A stretch of DNA of 64,000 bases from Planctomycetota bacterium (GCA_002862085.1 PKCK01000092.1:1-64000), one strand, 5' to 3'; numbered from the stretch's first letter, positions 1 through 8,965 are shown. Notes: generated by a model from the letters alone, not told the origin. Translations and numbers: made by a program.

Positions 1-1179
1 GACGTGGCCGCGGTCGAGGCCTTCGGAAAGGAGCTCGCAAGGGACCTGGAGGCCGCCGAGGACGACGTCCGTCGCCTCGCCGGAGAGCCGGGCTTGAAGG
101 TGAACAGCCCCAAGGCACTGGGCGCGATCCTGTTCGAGAAGCTTCGCATCCAGGACGAGGCGGGCGTGAAGCGGCCCAAGAAGACGAAGACGGGCTACGC
201 CACCGATCACGCCACGCTCACGGAGAACTACGCGGAGGTCGAGATCGTCCAGCGCTTGTTCGAGTACCGCGAGGTCTCGAAGCTCAAGAGCACCTACGTC
301 GATGCTCTCCCGGGCTTCGTCGACCGCAGGACGGGGCGCATCCACTGCTCCTTCAGCCAGGCGGTCGCCGCGACCGGGCGGCTGAGCTCGAGCGAGCCGA
401 ACCTGCAGAACATCCCCGTCCGGACGGAGCGCGGGCGCCGCCTGCGCGCGGCCTTCGTCCCCCGCGAGCCCGACGAGCACGGCCGCTGGGTCCTGCTCGC
501 CGCCGACTACAGCCAGGTCGAGCTCCGTATCCTCGCGCACCTCTCGGGGGACGAGAAGCTCGCCGAGGCCTTCCGGGAGGGCCGCGACATCCACGCGTCC
601 ACGGCCTCGATCGTCTTCGGCGTGGCTCCCGAGGACGTCGACCGCACGATGCGGAGCCAGGCCAAGGCCGTGAACTTCGGCCTTCTCTACGGCATGGGAC
701 CGCAGCGCCTCGCGCGCGAGACCGGGCTCACCGTCGTCGAAGCGCGCGATTTCATCGACCGCTACTTCGCGGCCTTCCCGAGCGTACGCGGCTGGATCGA
801 CGGCGTCCTCGAGGGCGCCCGCGAGAACGGCTACGTCGAGACCCTCATGGGCCGCCGCAGGCCGATGCCCGACGTCACCTCCTCGAACCAGCGCGCCCGC
901 GTCGCCGCCGAGAACGCGGCGGTCAACACGCCCGTCCAGGGTTCCGCCGCCGACATCATCAAGAAGGCCATGATCGACCTCGAGGGCCGCCTGGAGACGT
1001 CCCCACTCCAGGCGCAGATGCTCCTGCAGGTCCACGACGAGCTGGTCCTGGAGGTCCCCGAGCGCGAGCTCGAGGACACGATCGCCGTGGTCCGCGGCGC
1101 GATGGAGGGCGCCGTCGACCTCGAGGTCCCCTTGAGGGTCGACTTCGGCCACGGCGCGAACTGGCTCGAGGCGCACTGA
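1..1179 (+). CDS. polA: DNA polymerase I, C-terminal part (5' end outside window)
   Basis: This is the polymerase domain of a family A DNA polymerase, which fills gaps during repair and Okazaki-fragment processing. The reading frame is open from base 1, so the upstream 5'-nuclease and 3'-5' exonuclease domains lie outside the window. About 392 residues are visible. Motif A (DYSQVELRILAHLSGD), motif B (RSQAKAVNFGLLYG) and motif C (QVHDELVLEV) are all intact and in the usual order. The stop is TGA at 1177-1179. The next gene starts 111 bp downstream on the same strand. The identification is certain at family level. Confidence 0.97.
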   Translation, partial: DVAAVEAFGKELARDLEAAEDDVRRLAGEPGLKVNSPKALGAILFEKLRIQDEAGVKRPKKTKTGYATDHATLTENYAEVEIVQRLFEYREVSKLKSTYVDALPGFVDRRTGRIHCSFSQAVAATGRLSSSEPNLQNIPVRTERGRRLRAAFVPREPDEHGRWVLLAADYSQVELRILAHLSGDEKLAEAFREGRDIHASTASIVFGVAPEDVDRTMRSQAKAVNFGLLYGMGPQRLARETGLTVVEARDFIDRYFAAFPSVRGWIDGVLEGARENGYVETLMGRRRPMPDVTSSNQRARVAAENAAVNTPVQGSAADIIKKAMIDLEGRLETSPLQAQMLLQVHDELVLEVPERELEDTIAVVRGAMEGAVDLEVPLRVDFGHGANWLEAH

Positions 1180-1290
1180 GGGCAGGGCGAGCAGGAACAC
1201 AGGGGGAGGCCCTGGGCGTCGCTCACCTCAAGCTTCTCCGGGGCGAGGTCGATACCCCCTGGGTCACCCCCTGCCGCGGAGCCCCTGCCC

Positions 1291-2175
1291 ATGTCGACCC
1301 AGCTTCAACTCGCCTCCGACCTGATGACCCCGGCGGAAGCCGAGATCACCATGAACTCCTCCGAGGACCGCTGCGCACTCCTCGGCGCCGACGGACGCAT
1401 CGAGAGGACGAATTTCCCCTGGGATCGCGACGGCCGAGCCGGCGATCCCCTCGGTCTCCAGAGCGCCCGGGTCGGCTGCGACTACGTCGCGGCCTGCGCC
1501 GCGGCGGCCGCTGCGGGCAACCGCCGCGCTGGCACGATGTACGCCCAGCTGCGCCGTCTCCTCCGCGGCGAGATCGACTGCGTCCGCATCGACTTCGAGC
1601 GCCCCGCCCGCGGCGGCGGTGTGCAGCGGACCATGGCGACCCTCCAGCGCACGTCCGACGAGAGGACCACGAGCGGCCCCGTCCTCGTCTCCTTCTCCAG
1701 TCGATCCGGGCCCGCGCCGCAGCCGACCGCCGTGCCCGAAGCAGGCTTCTCGGTCCCTGCGGGAACGCCCCTCGGCCGCCTGGTTCCTGCGCTGAACTCC
1801 ATCGATGCTCACGCCGCGGTCCTCGACGAGCGCGGCCGAATCGTCGCGGTGAACACGGCATGGAGCCGCTTCTCCGCGGCCAACGGCGGAGACGCCTCCT
1901 GCACGGGAGCCGGGGCCAACTACCTCTCCGTCTGCGAGCGCGCCCAGGACTCCGGCGACGCCCGCGCGGCGGACTTCGCCCGGGGCTTGAAGAGCGTGCT
2001 CCGCCGCGCACGGCACGCCCACGTGAGCGACGCCCGCGCGGGTCAAGGCGGGGAGGCCCACCGCTTCCGCGGTCGCGCCGCCGCTCTCGACCTCGCCGAG
2101 GGCCACTACGTCCTGATCACCCACACGAGGATGGCTCACGCCGAGCCGGCCCGCGCCGTGGGCCAGGCCGCCTGA
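1291..2175 (+). CDS. PAS-domain protein without an output domain
   Basis: A predicted soluble protein of 294 residues. Residues about 165-270 read like a PAS/PAC sensor: a stretch AAVLDERGRIVAVNTAWSRF is followed by GANYLSVCERA and a helix. This matches the pattern of PAS domains attached to histidine kinases and diguanylate cyclases. Residues about 25-130 look like a diverged second copy (ALLGADGRIERTN, GCDYVAAC). No kinase, GGDEF or helix-turn-helix region is present, so it may act on a partner protein or be a truncated sensor. The start ATG follows a 111-bp gap after polA. The PAS family is fairly sure, the role unknown. Confidence 0.7.
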   Translation: MSTQLQLASDLMTPAEAEITMNSSEDRCALLGADGRIERTNFPWDRDGRAGDPLGLQSARVGCDYVAACAAAAAAGNRRAGTMYAQLRRLLRGEIDCVRIDFERPARGGGVQRTMATLQRTSDERTTSGPVLVSFSSRSGPAPQPTAVPEAGFSVPAGTPLGRLVPALNSIDAHAAVLDERGRIVAVNTAWSRFSAANGGDASCTGAGANYLSVCERAQDSGDARAADFARGLKSVLRRARHAHVSDARAGQGGEAHRFRGRAAALDLAEGHYVLITHTRMAHAEPARAVGQAA

Positions 2176-2211
2176 TCGGCCGGCCTGGATGGAACGGGCG
2201 GCTGGCCCATC

Positions 2212-2254
2212 CATCGACCCTGCCCGCGGGACCTGCCCGCGAGCAGGGTCGATG
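2212..2254. terminator. Strong hairpin between convergent PAS gene and dinB
   Basis: A 12-bp perfect inverted repeat (CATCGACCCTGC at 2212-2223, its complement at 2243-2254) encloses a second 6-bp stem (CGCGGG/CCCGCG) with a 5-nt loop. It lies in the 82-bp gap between two converging genes, so it probably ends transcription from both sides. There is no T-tract. Confidence 0.6.
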
Positions 2255-2257
2255 CGT

Positions 2258-3523
2258 TCAGGCCTCGGTGTCTCCGACGCCATCCGCCGGCGTGCCGTCC
2301 CGTCCCTCCGGGGCCGTGCTCCCGAGGAGGCTCGCGGGCAGCACCGTCCCGCGACCGAAACGGCGCCGCAGTTTGTCGAGACTCGGGGTCACGCGCGCGA
2401 GCTTGTCCGCGGTCTCGACGAAGTCCTTCCTGGACGATGCGTCCGCGTCCGCCCCGAGGAAGAGCACCTCCTGGAAGGGTTGGCGCACGTCCTCGAGCTT
2501 GGCGACCTGCACGCCGAGCAGCCTCAGCGGCCTGGTCTCCACCCGCCCGAGGAGCTCACGAGCGGTGGCGTAGATGCGCGCGCCGATGTTGGTCGCGAAG
2601 TCGAGGCTCTTCGTCCTCGTGACGGTCCGGAAGTCGCTGAAGCGCGCCTTGACCGTGATCGTCCGGCCACGCAGGCCCTTGTCGCGCAGGTAGAACGCGA
2701 CCTCCTCGCAGAACGTGAAGAGCAGGTTCTGCAACTCCTCGCGATCCGCGATGTCCTCGGCGAAGGTGCGCTCCATCCCGTGGGACTTCTCCTCGCGGCG
2801 CGCGGTCACCCGGCGCGGATCGACGCCGTGGGCGAGGTCGTGGATCCAGACGCCCGACGCTCCGAACCGACGGGCGACGTCGCGCTTGGGCTGCCGCGCG
2901 AGCTCCCCCACCGTCCGGATGCCGAGAGCCTCGAGGCGCTTCGCCGTTCGGGGCCCGACGCCGAAGATCTTCGACACCGGCAGAGGATCGATGACCTCGC
3001 GCACCTCGTTTCGCTGGATCACGCGGAAGCCGTCGGGCTTGTCGAGGTCGGACGCGAGCTTCGCCAGGAACTTCGTCGGTGCGACGCCCACCGACGCGAC
3101 GAGGCGCGTCTCCCGGAGGATGTCGTTCTTGATCCGCCGACCGATCTCCTCGGCATCCCCGAAGAGGCGCTCGGATCCCTCGACGTCGAGGAACGCCTCG
3201 TCGAGGGAGAGCGGCTCGACGGTCGGCGTGTAGCTGCGAAAGATCCCCATGATCTTCGCGCTCACCGCCGTGTACTTGTCGAAGTCCGGCGGGAGCAGCA
3301 CGAGGTCCGGACAGAGCCGGCGCGCGGTCGCCGTCGCCATGGCCGAGTGGACGCCGTAGCGTCGGGCCTCGTAGCTCGCCGCAGCGATCACACCGCGGCT
3401 CCGCTCGGGGCCGCCGACGCACACCGGGAGCCCCTCGAGCGACGGGTTGTCCCGCACCTCGATGGACGCGTAGAAGGCGTCCATGTCCACGTGGAGGATC
3501 GTCAGAGGCTGGGGTGCGGTCAT
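2258..3523 (-). CDS. dinB: DNA polymerase IV (translesion, Y family)
   Basis: An error-prone Y-family polymerase of 421 residues that copies past damaged template. The N-terminal catalytic motif DMDAFYASIE and the second acidic motif LSLDEAFLDV are intact. The helix-hairpin-helix thumb (FGVGPRTAKRLEALGI) and little-finger domain follow. A QEVLFLG segment near residue 375 could contact the beta clamp. The ATG at 3521-3523 was chosen because the family signature begins eight residues later. The frame is open to 3985, but that extension has no Y-family character. A TATCAT hexamer lies 15 nt upstream. I found no recognisable LexA box, so SOS control is not shown. Confidence 0.94.
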   Translation of the reverse strand: MTAPQPLTILHVDMDAFYASIEVRDNPSLEGLPVCVGGPERSRGVIAAASYEARRYGVHSAMATATARRLCPDLVLLPPDFDKYTAVSAKIMGIFRSYTPTVEPLSLDEAFLDVEGSERLFGDAEEIGRRIKNDILRETRLVASVGVAPTKFLAKLASDLDKPDGFRVIQRNEVREVIDPLPVSKIFGVGPRTAKRLEALGIRTVGELARQPKRDVARRFGASGVWIHDLAHGVDPRRVTARREEKSHGMERTFAEDIADREELQNLLFTFCEEVAFYLRDKGLRGRTITVKARFSDFRTVTRTKSLDFATNIGARIYATARELLGRVETRPLRLLGVQVAKLEDVRQPFQEVLFLGADADASSRKDFVETADKLARVTPSLDKLRRRFGRGTVLPASLLGSTAPEGRDGTPADGVGDTEA

Positions 3524-3538
3524 GGCGCGGTGGCCTGA

Positions 3539-3544
3539 ATGATA
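3539..3544 (-). promoter_or_regulatory. Putative -10 hexamer of dinB
   Basis: The minus strand reads TATCAT, ending 15 nt before the dinB ATG. It fits the TAnnnT pattern seen before several other genes in the window. No convincing -35 element was found. Confidence 0.35.
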
Positions 3545-3581
3545 GTCTGCATCCTGAGCGCGCGACTCGGCCCGGAGCGGA

Positions 3582-3636
3582 GCCACGACCGACTCGTGAC
3601 GCGTGACCGCAGCGGTCGAACGCGTGCGGTCGTGGC
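3582..3636. repeat. Nested inverted repeat upstream of dinB
   Basis: An outer 10-bp perfect repeat (GCCACGACCG at 3582-3591, complement at 3627-3636) encloses two ACGCGT palindromes and an inner GACCG/CGGTC pair with a CAG loop. The element is 59-113 bp upstream of the dinB ATG. It could be a regulatory binding site or an RNA structure. Confidence 0.45.
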
Positions 3637-3946
3637 ATGAGACAGCCAGCCGCGGAGTCGCCCGCTCAACCAGCTCTCTGCGTCCAAACGCCCACGATCC
3701 GGGCCGCGGCCCCGAGCTCGCTCGGTCCGTCGGGGCAGGCCGTTGAGGGCTCGCCCGGCGGCGCCGCCTTCGCAGAAGATCCGGATCGCGATCGATGTAC
3801 CGACGTCGGGCCGCGGTTCGGGGACACCCGGCCCCTCGAGTTCCGCTCGGGTGCGGACGGCAGCATCCTCGGGACATCCGATCCGACCGCGGGCCTCGTG
3901 AGCCGAATCCGTGCGGCCGAGCGATCTGCGCGAGGAGCGGCGCGAT

Positions 3947-3952
3947 TACCAT
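3947..3952 (+). promoter_or_regulatory. Putative -10 hexamer of the KAS III gene
   Basis: TACCAT ends 10 nt before the ATG at 3963, so a transcript would begin at or very near the start codon. The same hexamer precedes the lysophospholipid transporter fusion gene on the other strand at 46805-46810. Confidence 0.35.
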
Positions 3953-3962
3953 CCGCCGGCCC

Positions 3963-4997
3963 ATGCGCTTCGAGTCCGTCCACATCGAATCTCTCGGGCT
4001 GGCCCTGCCTCCCGAGGCGACGACCTCCGATGCCCTGGAGGAGCGCCTCGCGCCGCTCTACGACCGCCTCGGCGTCAGCGTCGGCCGGCTCGAGCTCATG
4101 AGCGGGATCCGGGAGCGACGCTTCTGGCCCGCCGGGACCCGTCCGAGCGACGCGTCGGTCCTCGCGGGCGAGGACGCGCTGGCGCGCGCCGGGATCTCGC
4201 GCGATCGCATCGGCTGCGTCGTCCACTCCGCGGTCTGCCGCGACTTCATGGAGCCGGCGACCGCCTCGGTCGTCCACGCCCGGCTCGGGCTCCCGCCCAC
4301 CGCCGAGGCCTTCGACCTCTCCAACGCCTGCCTCGGCTTCGCCAACGCCATGGCCCTCGTGGCCGGACGCATCGAGCGCGGCGAGATCGCGGCTGGTCTC
4401 GTGGTGAGCGGTGAGGACGGTGGCCCCCTCGTCGAGGAGACCGTGCGCGCGCTCCTCGCCGAGGGCGTCGGCCGCGCGGAGCTCAAGCGCGCCTACGCCT
4501 CCCTGACCATCGGCTCGGGCGGCGCCGCGGCGGTGCTGTGTCATTCGAGCGTGGCCACGAGCTCGCATCGACTCGTCGGCGGGCTCTCCCGGGCCGCGAC
4601 CCAGCACCACGAACTCTGCAGCGGAGACCGCGCCGACGGCGCGAGCGGGCCGCTCATGGACACGGACTCCGAGGCCCTGCTGCACGCAGGGAACGCCCTG
4701 GCGAAGGAGACCTGGCCCGCGTTCCTCGAGGAGCTCGGCTGGTCCGCGGACGCCGTCGATCGAATCGTCACCCACCAGGTGGGCGTCGCGCACAAGCGCC
4801 TGCTCTTCGAGACCCTCGACCTCGACCACGACCGTGACTTCACCACGGTCGAGACCCTCGGGAACGTCGGCTCGGTGTCGCTGCCCGCGACCCTCACCCT
4901 CGCCGCACGCGACGGTTTCATCGCGCCCGGCCACCGCGTGGCCATGCAGGGCATCGGCAGCGGACTGCACTGCCTGATGCTGGGCCTCGAGTGGTGA
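3963..4997 (+). CDS. 3-oxoacyl-ACP synthase III-like ketosynthase (FabH/OleA family)
   Basis: A thiolase-fold condensing enzyme of 344 residues. The catalytic triad of the KAS III family can be read: Cys123 (SNACLGF), His271 (THQVGVAH) and Asn301 (GNVGSVS). Such enzymes join an acyl-CoA or acyl starter to malonyl-ACP, or condense two acyl chains head to head as in OleA. Substrate specificity cannot be read from the sequence. No OleC or OleD neighbour is present, and the esterase downstream is not of the OleB haloalkane-dehalogenase type. The ATG at 3963 follows a TACCAT hexamer by 10 nt, and the KAS III fold begins here. It may supply the fatty-acyl cluster at 6.6-11.9 kb, but there is no operon link. 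Confidence 0.85.
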   Translation: MRFESVHIESLGLALPPEATTSDALEERLAPLYDRLGVSVGRLELMSGIRERRFWPAGTRPSDASVLAGEDALARAGISRDRIGCVVHSAVCRDFMEPATASVVHARLGLPPTAEAFDLSNACLGFANAMALVAGRIERGEIAAGLVVSGEDGGPLVEETVRALLAEGVGRAELKRAYASLTIGSGGAAAVLCHSSVATSSHRLVGGLSRAATQHHELCSGDRADGASGPLMDTDSEALLHAGNALAKETWPAFLEELGWSADAVDRIVTHQVGVAHKRLLFETLDLDHDRDFTTVETLGNVGSVSLPATLTLAARDGFIAPGHRVAMQGIGSGLHCLMLGLEW

Positions 4998-5004
4998 GCG
5001 CGTC

Positions 5005-5580
5005 TCAGCTGCCCTCGAGCCGCTCCCGGATGGATCTGCGCGTCGAGTCCGAACTCACGCGGGAGAGGACACGCCGAGCCGCTTCGTCGTCCTCGGAGGC
5101 GAGCAGAAGCACGCACCGGACGATCGCCCGCTGAACGCGCCAGTGGCCATCCTCGGCCCCCAGCTCGACCAGCGCATGCGCGGCCTTCTCCACCCAGAGC
5201 GGGCCCAGGTCGCCGGCAGCGCGCGCGAGATGCCCGAGAGCCTCTGCGCGCGCCCCGGCCTGATCGACCGAAGCGGCGGCGTGGAGAGCGTTCTGCAGCG
5301 CGGTCTCCGCCGCTCGCGTGTGGCCGCGCTCCACGAGCGCCTTCACGGTCCACGCCGCGATCGCACAACGCTCGTAGGCGTCACCACAGCCCGCGCCCGC
5401 GGCGAGTGCCTCTCGCGCGATCCTGCTGACGCGATGCTCCGCGACGGAGCGAACGACCTGCGCCAGGGCCTGGGAGCGGAACCAGGGATCGGGGATCGAT
5501 CGCGCCAGGGCGAGGGCGCCGCCGGGATCCTGGGGGGCGAGCCTGGAGACACGGTCGCGGAGCTGAGTCGGTGTCGCCAT
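5005..5580 (-). CDS. Small helical-repeat protein of unknown function
   Basis: A 191-residue, Ala-rich, predicted all-helical protein. Segments such as ARSIPDPWFRSQALAQVVRS and AERGHTRAAET-like stretches resemble the degenerate TPR-type repeats common in Planctomycetota proteins. No signal peptide or membrane segment is visible. Its stop lies 7 bp from the stop of the converging KAS III gene. It starts at the ATG at 5580-5578, diverging from the esterase gene. I cannot assign a function. Confidence 0.6.
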   Translation of the reverse strand: MATPTQLRDRVSRLAPQDPGGALALARSIPDPWFRSQALAQVVRSVAEHRVSRIAREALAAGAGCGDAYERCAIAAWTVKALVERGHTRAAETALQNALHAAASVDQAGARAEALGHLARAAGDLGPLWVEKAAHALVELGAEDGHWRVQRAIVRCVLLLASEDDEAARRVLSRVSSDSTRRSIRERLEGS

Positions 5581-5693
5581 GGCGGAGGACTGGAGCAGCC
5601 GGGGGGGCCTCGGTCGTTGCCCCGACGGCTCCCGGCGCCGCCGATCACGACCGGCAACGTGGGTCGCGGCGCCACGACGCGCGTGGACGAGGA

Positions 5694-5699
5694 TACCCT
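5694..5699 (+). promoter_or_regulatory. Putative -10 hexamer of the esterase gene
   Basis: TACCCT ends 8 nt before the ATG at 5708. This suggests a leaderless transcript. Confidence 0.35.
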
Positions 5700-5707
5700 C
5701 CGGCCCC

Positions 5708-6382
5708 ATGAGCACTCTTCTCGACTGCGTCGTCCTCGAGCCCGGCCGCCCCGCGGACGCGGCCGTGATCTGGCTCCACGGCCTCGGCGCCAGCGGCCAC
5801 GACTTCCCGCCCGTCGTCGCCGAGCTGGGCCTGCCCGAGGACCACGCCATCCGCTTCGTCTTCCCGCACGCGCCCCGGATCCCCGTGACGATCAACGGCG
5901 GCATGGTGATGCCGGCGTGGTACGACATCCTGAACATGGACTTCGACCAGCGCCGCGTCGACGAGGACGGCGTGCGCGCCTCGGCGGCGCGACTCGAGGA
6001 CCTCGTCGCCCGCGAGCGAGAGCGGGGGATCCCGGCGGCGCGCATGGTGCTCGCGGGCTTCAGCCAGGGCGGCGCGATCGCGCTTCACACGGGGCTGCGT
6101 CACCAGGAGCGCCTCGCCGGGGTGCTCGCGCTCTCGACCTATCTCGCCGTCGATGGCGACGTCGAGGCGGAGCGCGCGGCCGCGAACCTCGACGTCCCGA
6201 TCCTCCAGTGCCACGGCTCCGAGGATCCGATGGTCTCGATGGCCAAGGGGGAGGCCGCGCGCGACCGTCTGCGCGCCCTCGGGTACGAGGTGGAATGGGA
6301 GGACTACCCGATGCAGCACCAGGTCTGCATGGAGGAGATCGAGAGGATCGGCGCGTGGCTGCGCCGGGTCCTCTCGCTCTGA
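5708..6382 (+). CDS. Carboxylesterase / phospholipase, alpha/beta hydrolase
   Basis: A 224-residue alpha/beta hydrolase of the YpfH/EstB (phospholipase/carboxylesterase, PF02230) family. The oxyanion-hole segment WLHGLGASGHDF, the nucleophile elbow GFSQGG, the Asp turn (HGSEDPMV) and a late His (MQHQVCMEE) are in order. The length is normal for the family. It would hydrolyse short acyl esters, lysophospholipids or acyl-thioesters in the cytoplasm. The start ATG lies 8 nt after a TACCCT hexamer. The next gene begins 249 bp downstream. Confidence 0.9.
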   Translation: MSTLLDCVVLEPGRPADAAVIWLHGLGASGHDFPPVVAELGLPEDHAIRFVFPHAPRIPVTINGGMVMPAWYDILNMDFDQRRVDEDGVRASAARLEDLVARERERGIPAARMVLAGFSQGGAIALHTGLRHQERLAGVLALSTYLAVDGDVEAERAAANLDVPILQCHGSEDPMVSMAKGEAARDRLRALGYEVEWEDYPMQHQVCMEEIERIGAWLRRVLSL

Positions 6383-6576
6383 CGCGGCGACCTCCGGGCC
6401 CCCGCCCCCCCACTCGCCTGCGAAGGACCGGAGCCAGGTCGGGGCGACCGGCTCGACGGCCAGCTCCCGGAGAGGCCTGCGACCCGACGTGGACCCGGCG
6501 GCCTGGACGAATTCGATGGAGGTTTTGTGGTCCTCGCGGTGTCCGACGGGGTGGCTGAATCGTTACAACTCCGGCC

Positions 6577-6604
6577 AAGCCTTTCAGAAAAATCTGAAAC
6601 GCTT
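6577..6604. promoter_or_regulatory. 28-bp palindromic operator upstream of GbsR-type regulator
   Basis: A 7-bp perfect repeat TTTCAGA (6582-6588) and TCTGAAA (6593-6599) is separated by AAAA and extended by AAGC and GCTT after one mismatch. The region is markedly AT-rich compared with its surroundings. It ends 28 bp before the GTG start of a winged-helix regulator. A dimeric regulator binding its own promoter is the simplest reading. Confidence 0.6.
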
Positions 6605-6631
6605 CCCGATCCCTCCACGAAGGCCCCCCCC

Positions 6632-7324
6632 GTGACCGATTCCCAGGCCCCCATCGATCCGTCAGCGCTCGCGCCCCTCGAGGGCGGCGCCCTGGGCTTC
6701 CCGGGCCTCGAGCAGGAGCTCAAGGACGAGCTCGCGACCTTCGAGTCGTTCTTCAAGACGTTCGGGTTCAAGCGGATCCACGGGCGCGTCTGGGGCCTGC
6801 TCGTCCTCGCAGGACAGCCGCTCTCCGCCAAGGAGGTCGTCGCCGAGCTCGGGATCAGCCAGGGCGCGGCGAGCACCACGATCAACGAGCTCGTCGAGTG
6901 GGGCGCGGTCACCTCGACCTTCGATCCCGCGCGCAGGTGCAACGTCCACGAGGCCGTGGGCAACACCCTGTCGATCGTCGCGACCGTGCTCCGTCGGCGC
7001 GAACAGGTGGCCTTCGACCACTTCAAGACGGGCGCGACCCGGATGCTCGAGATCATCCGCGAGCGCCACGGCCAGAGCGACCCCCGGGTCCTCACGCTCC
7101 GCTCGATCATCGCCACCTGCGATCTCGCCGACGCGGTGATGAAGCTCGTCTTCACGAGCGTCTCCAACGCCCTGGGCGATCCCCAGAGCCTGCTCTCCAA
7201 GGCGATCGGGACCGCGCTCAAGGTGGGCGTCGGCGTGCCCGCTCGCGTGCTCCAGAGCGCGATCCCGCGCGCCCTCCCCCAGGAACCGCCGCTGGACGCG
7301 GACGAAGAGGATCCCCGTGGCTGA
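6632..7324 (+). CDS. GbsR/MarR-type transcriptional regulator
   Basis: A 230-residue DNA-binding protein of the GbsR class (COG1510). The segment FKRIHGRVWGLLVLAGQPLS leads into a winged helix-turn-helix: KEVVAELGISQGAASTTINELVEWGAV. A long helical C-terminal half follows. I chose the GTG at 6632 rather than the upstream GTG at 6527, because the earlier start would place the AT-rich palindrome 6577-6604 inside the coding sequence. The last 8 bp overlap the FabF-like gene, so the two are translationally coupled. It probably controls the ketosynthase-ACP-FAD enzyme cluster and itself. The ligand is unknown. Confidence 0.85.
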   Translation: MTDSQAPIDPSALAPLEGGALGFPGLEQELKDELATFESFFKTFGFKRIHGRVWGLLVLAGQPLSAKEVVAELGISQGAASTTINELVEWGAVTSTFDPARRCNVHEAVGNTLSIVATVLRRREQVAFDHFKTGATRMLEIIRERHGQSDPRVLTLRSIIATCDLADAVMKLVFTSVSNALGDPQSLLSKAIGTALKVGVGVPARVLQSAIPRALPQEPPLDADEEDPRG

Positions 7325-8567
7325 TCGCCCCGCACTTCCGCGCATCGTCATGACCGGGGTCGGGCTCACGAGTCCGAACGGCAACGACCTCGCGACCTAT
7401 CGGCAGAACCTGCTCGCGGGCGTGTCGGGCGTGTCGCCGTACGAGATCCGCTACTTCGGGGCGACGGTCGCGGGTCAGTGCGACTACGACGCGAAGAAGC
7501 ACCAGAGCCGCAAGAGTCTGCGCCGCGGTACACGGGCCGGATCGATCGCGATCTACTGCGCGAACGAGGCGCTCGAGAGCGCCCAGGTGGACCTGGAGAC
7601 GGTCGACAAGAGCCGTATCGGCGTCTACGTGGGGACGACCGAGCACGGCAACGTCGAGACGGAGCAGCAGATCTACGAGATCAGCCAGTACGACTACGAC
7701 ACGTCCTACTGGTCCCATCACCACAACCCGCGCACGGTGGCGAACAACCCCGCGGGCGAGGTGACCCTCAACACCGGCATCACCGGGCCCCACTACGCCA
7801 TCGGCGGCGCCTGCGCCGGCGGCAACCTGGGCATCATCCAGGGCGCCCAGATGCTGGCCCTCGGCGAGTGCGACATGGCCGTCGCGGGCGGCGTGTCGGA
7901 GAGCATCCACACCTTCGGGATCTTCGCGAGCTTCAAGGCGGAGGGGGCCCTCGGCGAGCACGGGGACCCCACCAAGGTCAGCCGCCCCTTCGACAAGGAG
8001 CGCAACGGCATCGTCGTGAGCGAGGGCGGGTGCCTGTACGTGCTGGAGCGCTACGACGACGCCGTGAAGCGCGGCGCCCCGATCATCTGCGAGATCGCTG
8101 GCTGGCACGTGAACTCGGACGCCGCGGACTTCGTCCTGCCCCTGCCCGAGCGCCAGAACGAGTGCATGCGCGGCGCCCTGGCACACGCCGGGATGAGCGC
8201 CGAGGACGTGCACGTCGTCAGCACCCACGCCACCTCCACGCCCCAGGGCGATATCCAGGAGTCGGGCGCGGTGCGCGAGGTCTTCGGCGACTCCGCCAGC
8301 ACCTCGATCAACAACACCAAGAGCTACATCGGACACACGATGGGCGCGGCGGGCTCGCTCGAGCTCGCGGGCAACCTGCCGTCCCTCACCGACGGCATCG
8401 TGCACCCGACCATCAACGTCGACTCCCTCGACCCCGAGTGCGAGGTCCGGGGACTGGTGATCAACGAGCCCCTCGACCGCGGCCGCGTCGACACGATCCT
8501 CAACCTCAGCTTCGGGATGCTCGGCATCAACAGCGCCCTCATCGTGAAGCGCTGTGAGAGCAGCTGA
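7317..8567 (+). CDS. FabF-like 3-oxoacyl-ACP synthase (KAS II family)
   Basis: A 416-residue condensing enzyme of the KAS I/II family. The Cys-His-His triad is present: Cys166 in GGACAGG, His304 in THATSTPQGD, and Lys335/His340 in TKSYIGHTMGAAG. The nucleophile context differs from housekeeping FabF (usually TACASG-like). Together with an insertion at residues about 100-140 rich in Tyr and His, this points to a specialised enzyme rather than core fatty-acid synthesis. It starts with GTG inside the end of the regulator gene. An ACP and two FAD oxidoreductases follow on the same strand. It probably elongates an acyl chain on that ACP. Confidence 0.88.
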   Translation: MADRPALPRIVMTGVGLTSPNGNDLATYRQNLLAGVSGVSPYEIRYFGATVAGQCDYDAKKHQSRKSLRRGTRAGSIAIYCANEALESAQVDLETVDKSRIGVYVGTTEHGNVETEQQIYEISQYDYDTSYWSHHHNPRTVANNPAGEVTLNTGITGPHYAIGGACAGGNLGIIQGAQMLALGECDMAVAGGVSESIHTFGIFASFKAEGALGEHGDPTKVSRPFDKERNGIVVSEGGCLYVLERYDDAVKRGAPIICEIAGWHVNSDAADFVLPLPERQNECMRGALAHAGMSAEDVHVVSTHATSTPQGDIQESGAVREVFGDSASTSINNTKSYIGHTMGAAGSLELAGNLPSLTDGIVHPTINVDSLDPECEVRGLVINEPLDRGRVDTILNLSFGMLGINSALIVKRCESS

Positions 8568-8654
8568 TCCTCCCTCCCCCACCAGCACAGCTCTCGCAGC
8601 CGCGGGAGCCCCCCCAGCAAGCCTCGCGGGGCCACGCGCCCCCGCCCACTCGAC

Positions 8655-8927
<273 letters not shown>

Positions 8928-8965
8928 CAGGGCAGAGCGCGGCCGCATCGGCCAGCGCCCACGAC

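Larger units (their letters stand above)
3524..3962. other. Divergent intergenic region, no gene seen
   Basis: These 439 bp lie between the starts of dinB (minus) and the KAS III gene (plus). The open frames here have no recognisable protein character. The region holds two putative -10 hexamers (3539-3544 and 3947-3952) and a nested inverted repeat (3582-3636). The stretch 3640-3940 shows nothing else I can support. Confidence 0.6.

Noticed and set aside
3524-3985. N-terminal extension of dinB to 3985, and a plus-strand ORF from 3637
   Set aside because: The extension is Arg/Pro/Ser-rich low-complexity translation of a promoter region with no Y-family character. The plus ORF runs into the KAS III gene in another frame.
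3963-6382. OleA-OleB type head-to-head hydrocarbon cluster (KAS III plus alpha/beta hydrolase)
   Set aside because: The hydrolase is of the short carboxylesterase/phospholipase type, not the OleB type. OleC and OleD are absent, and an opposite-strand gene separates the two.
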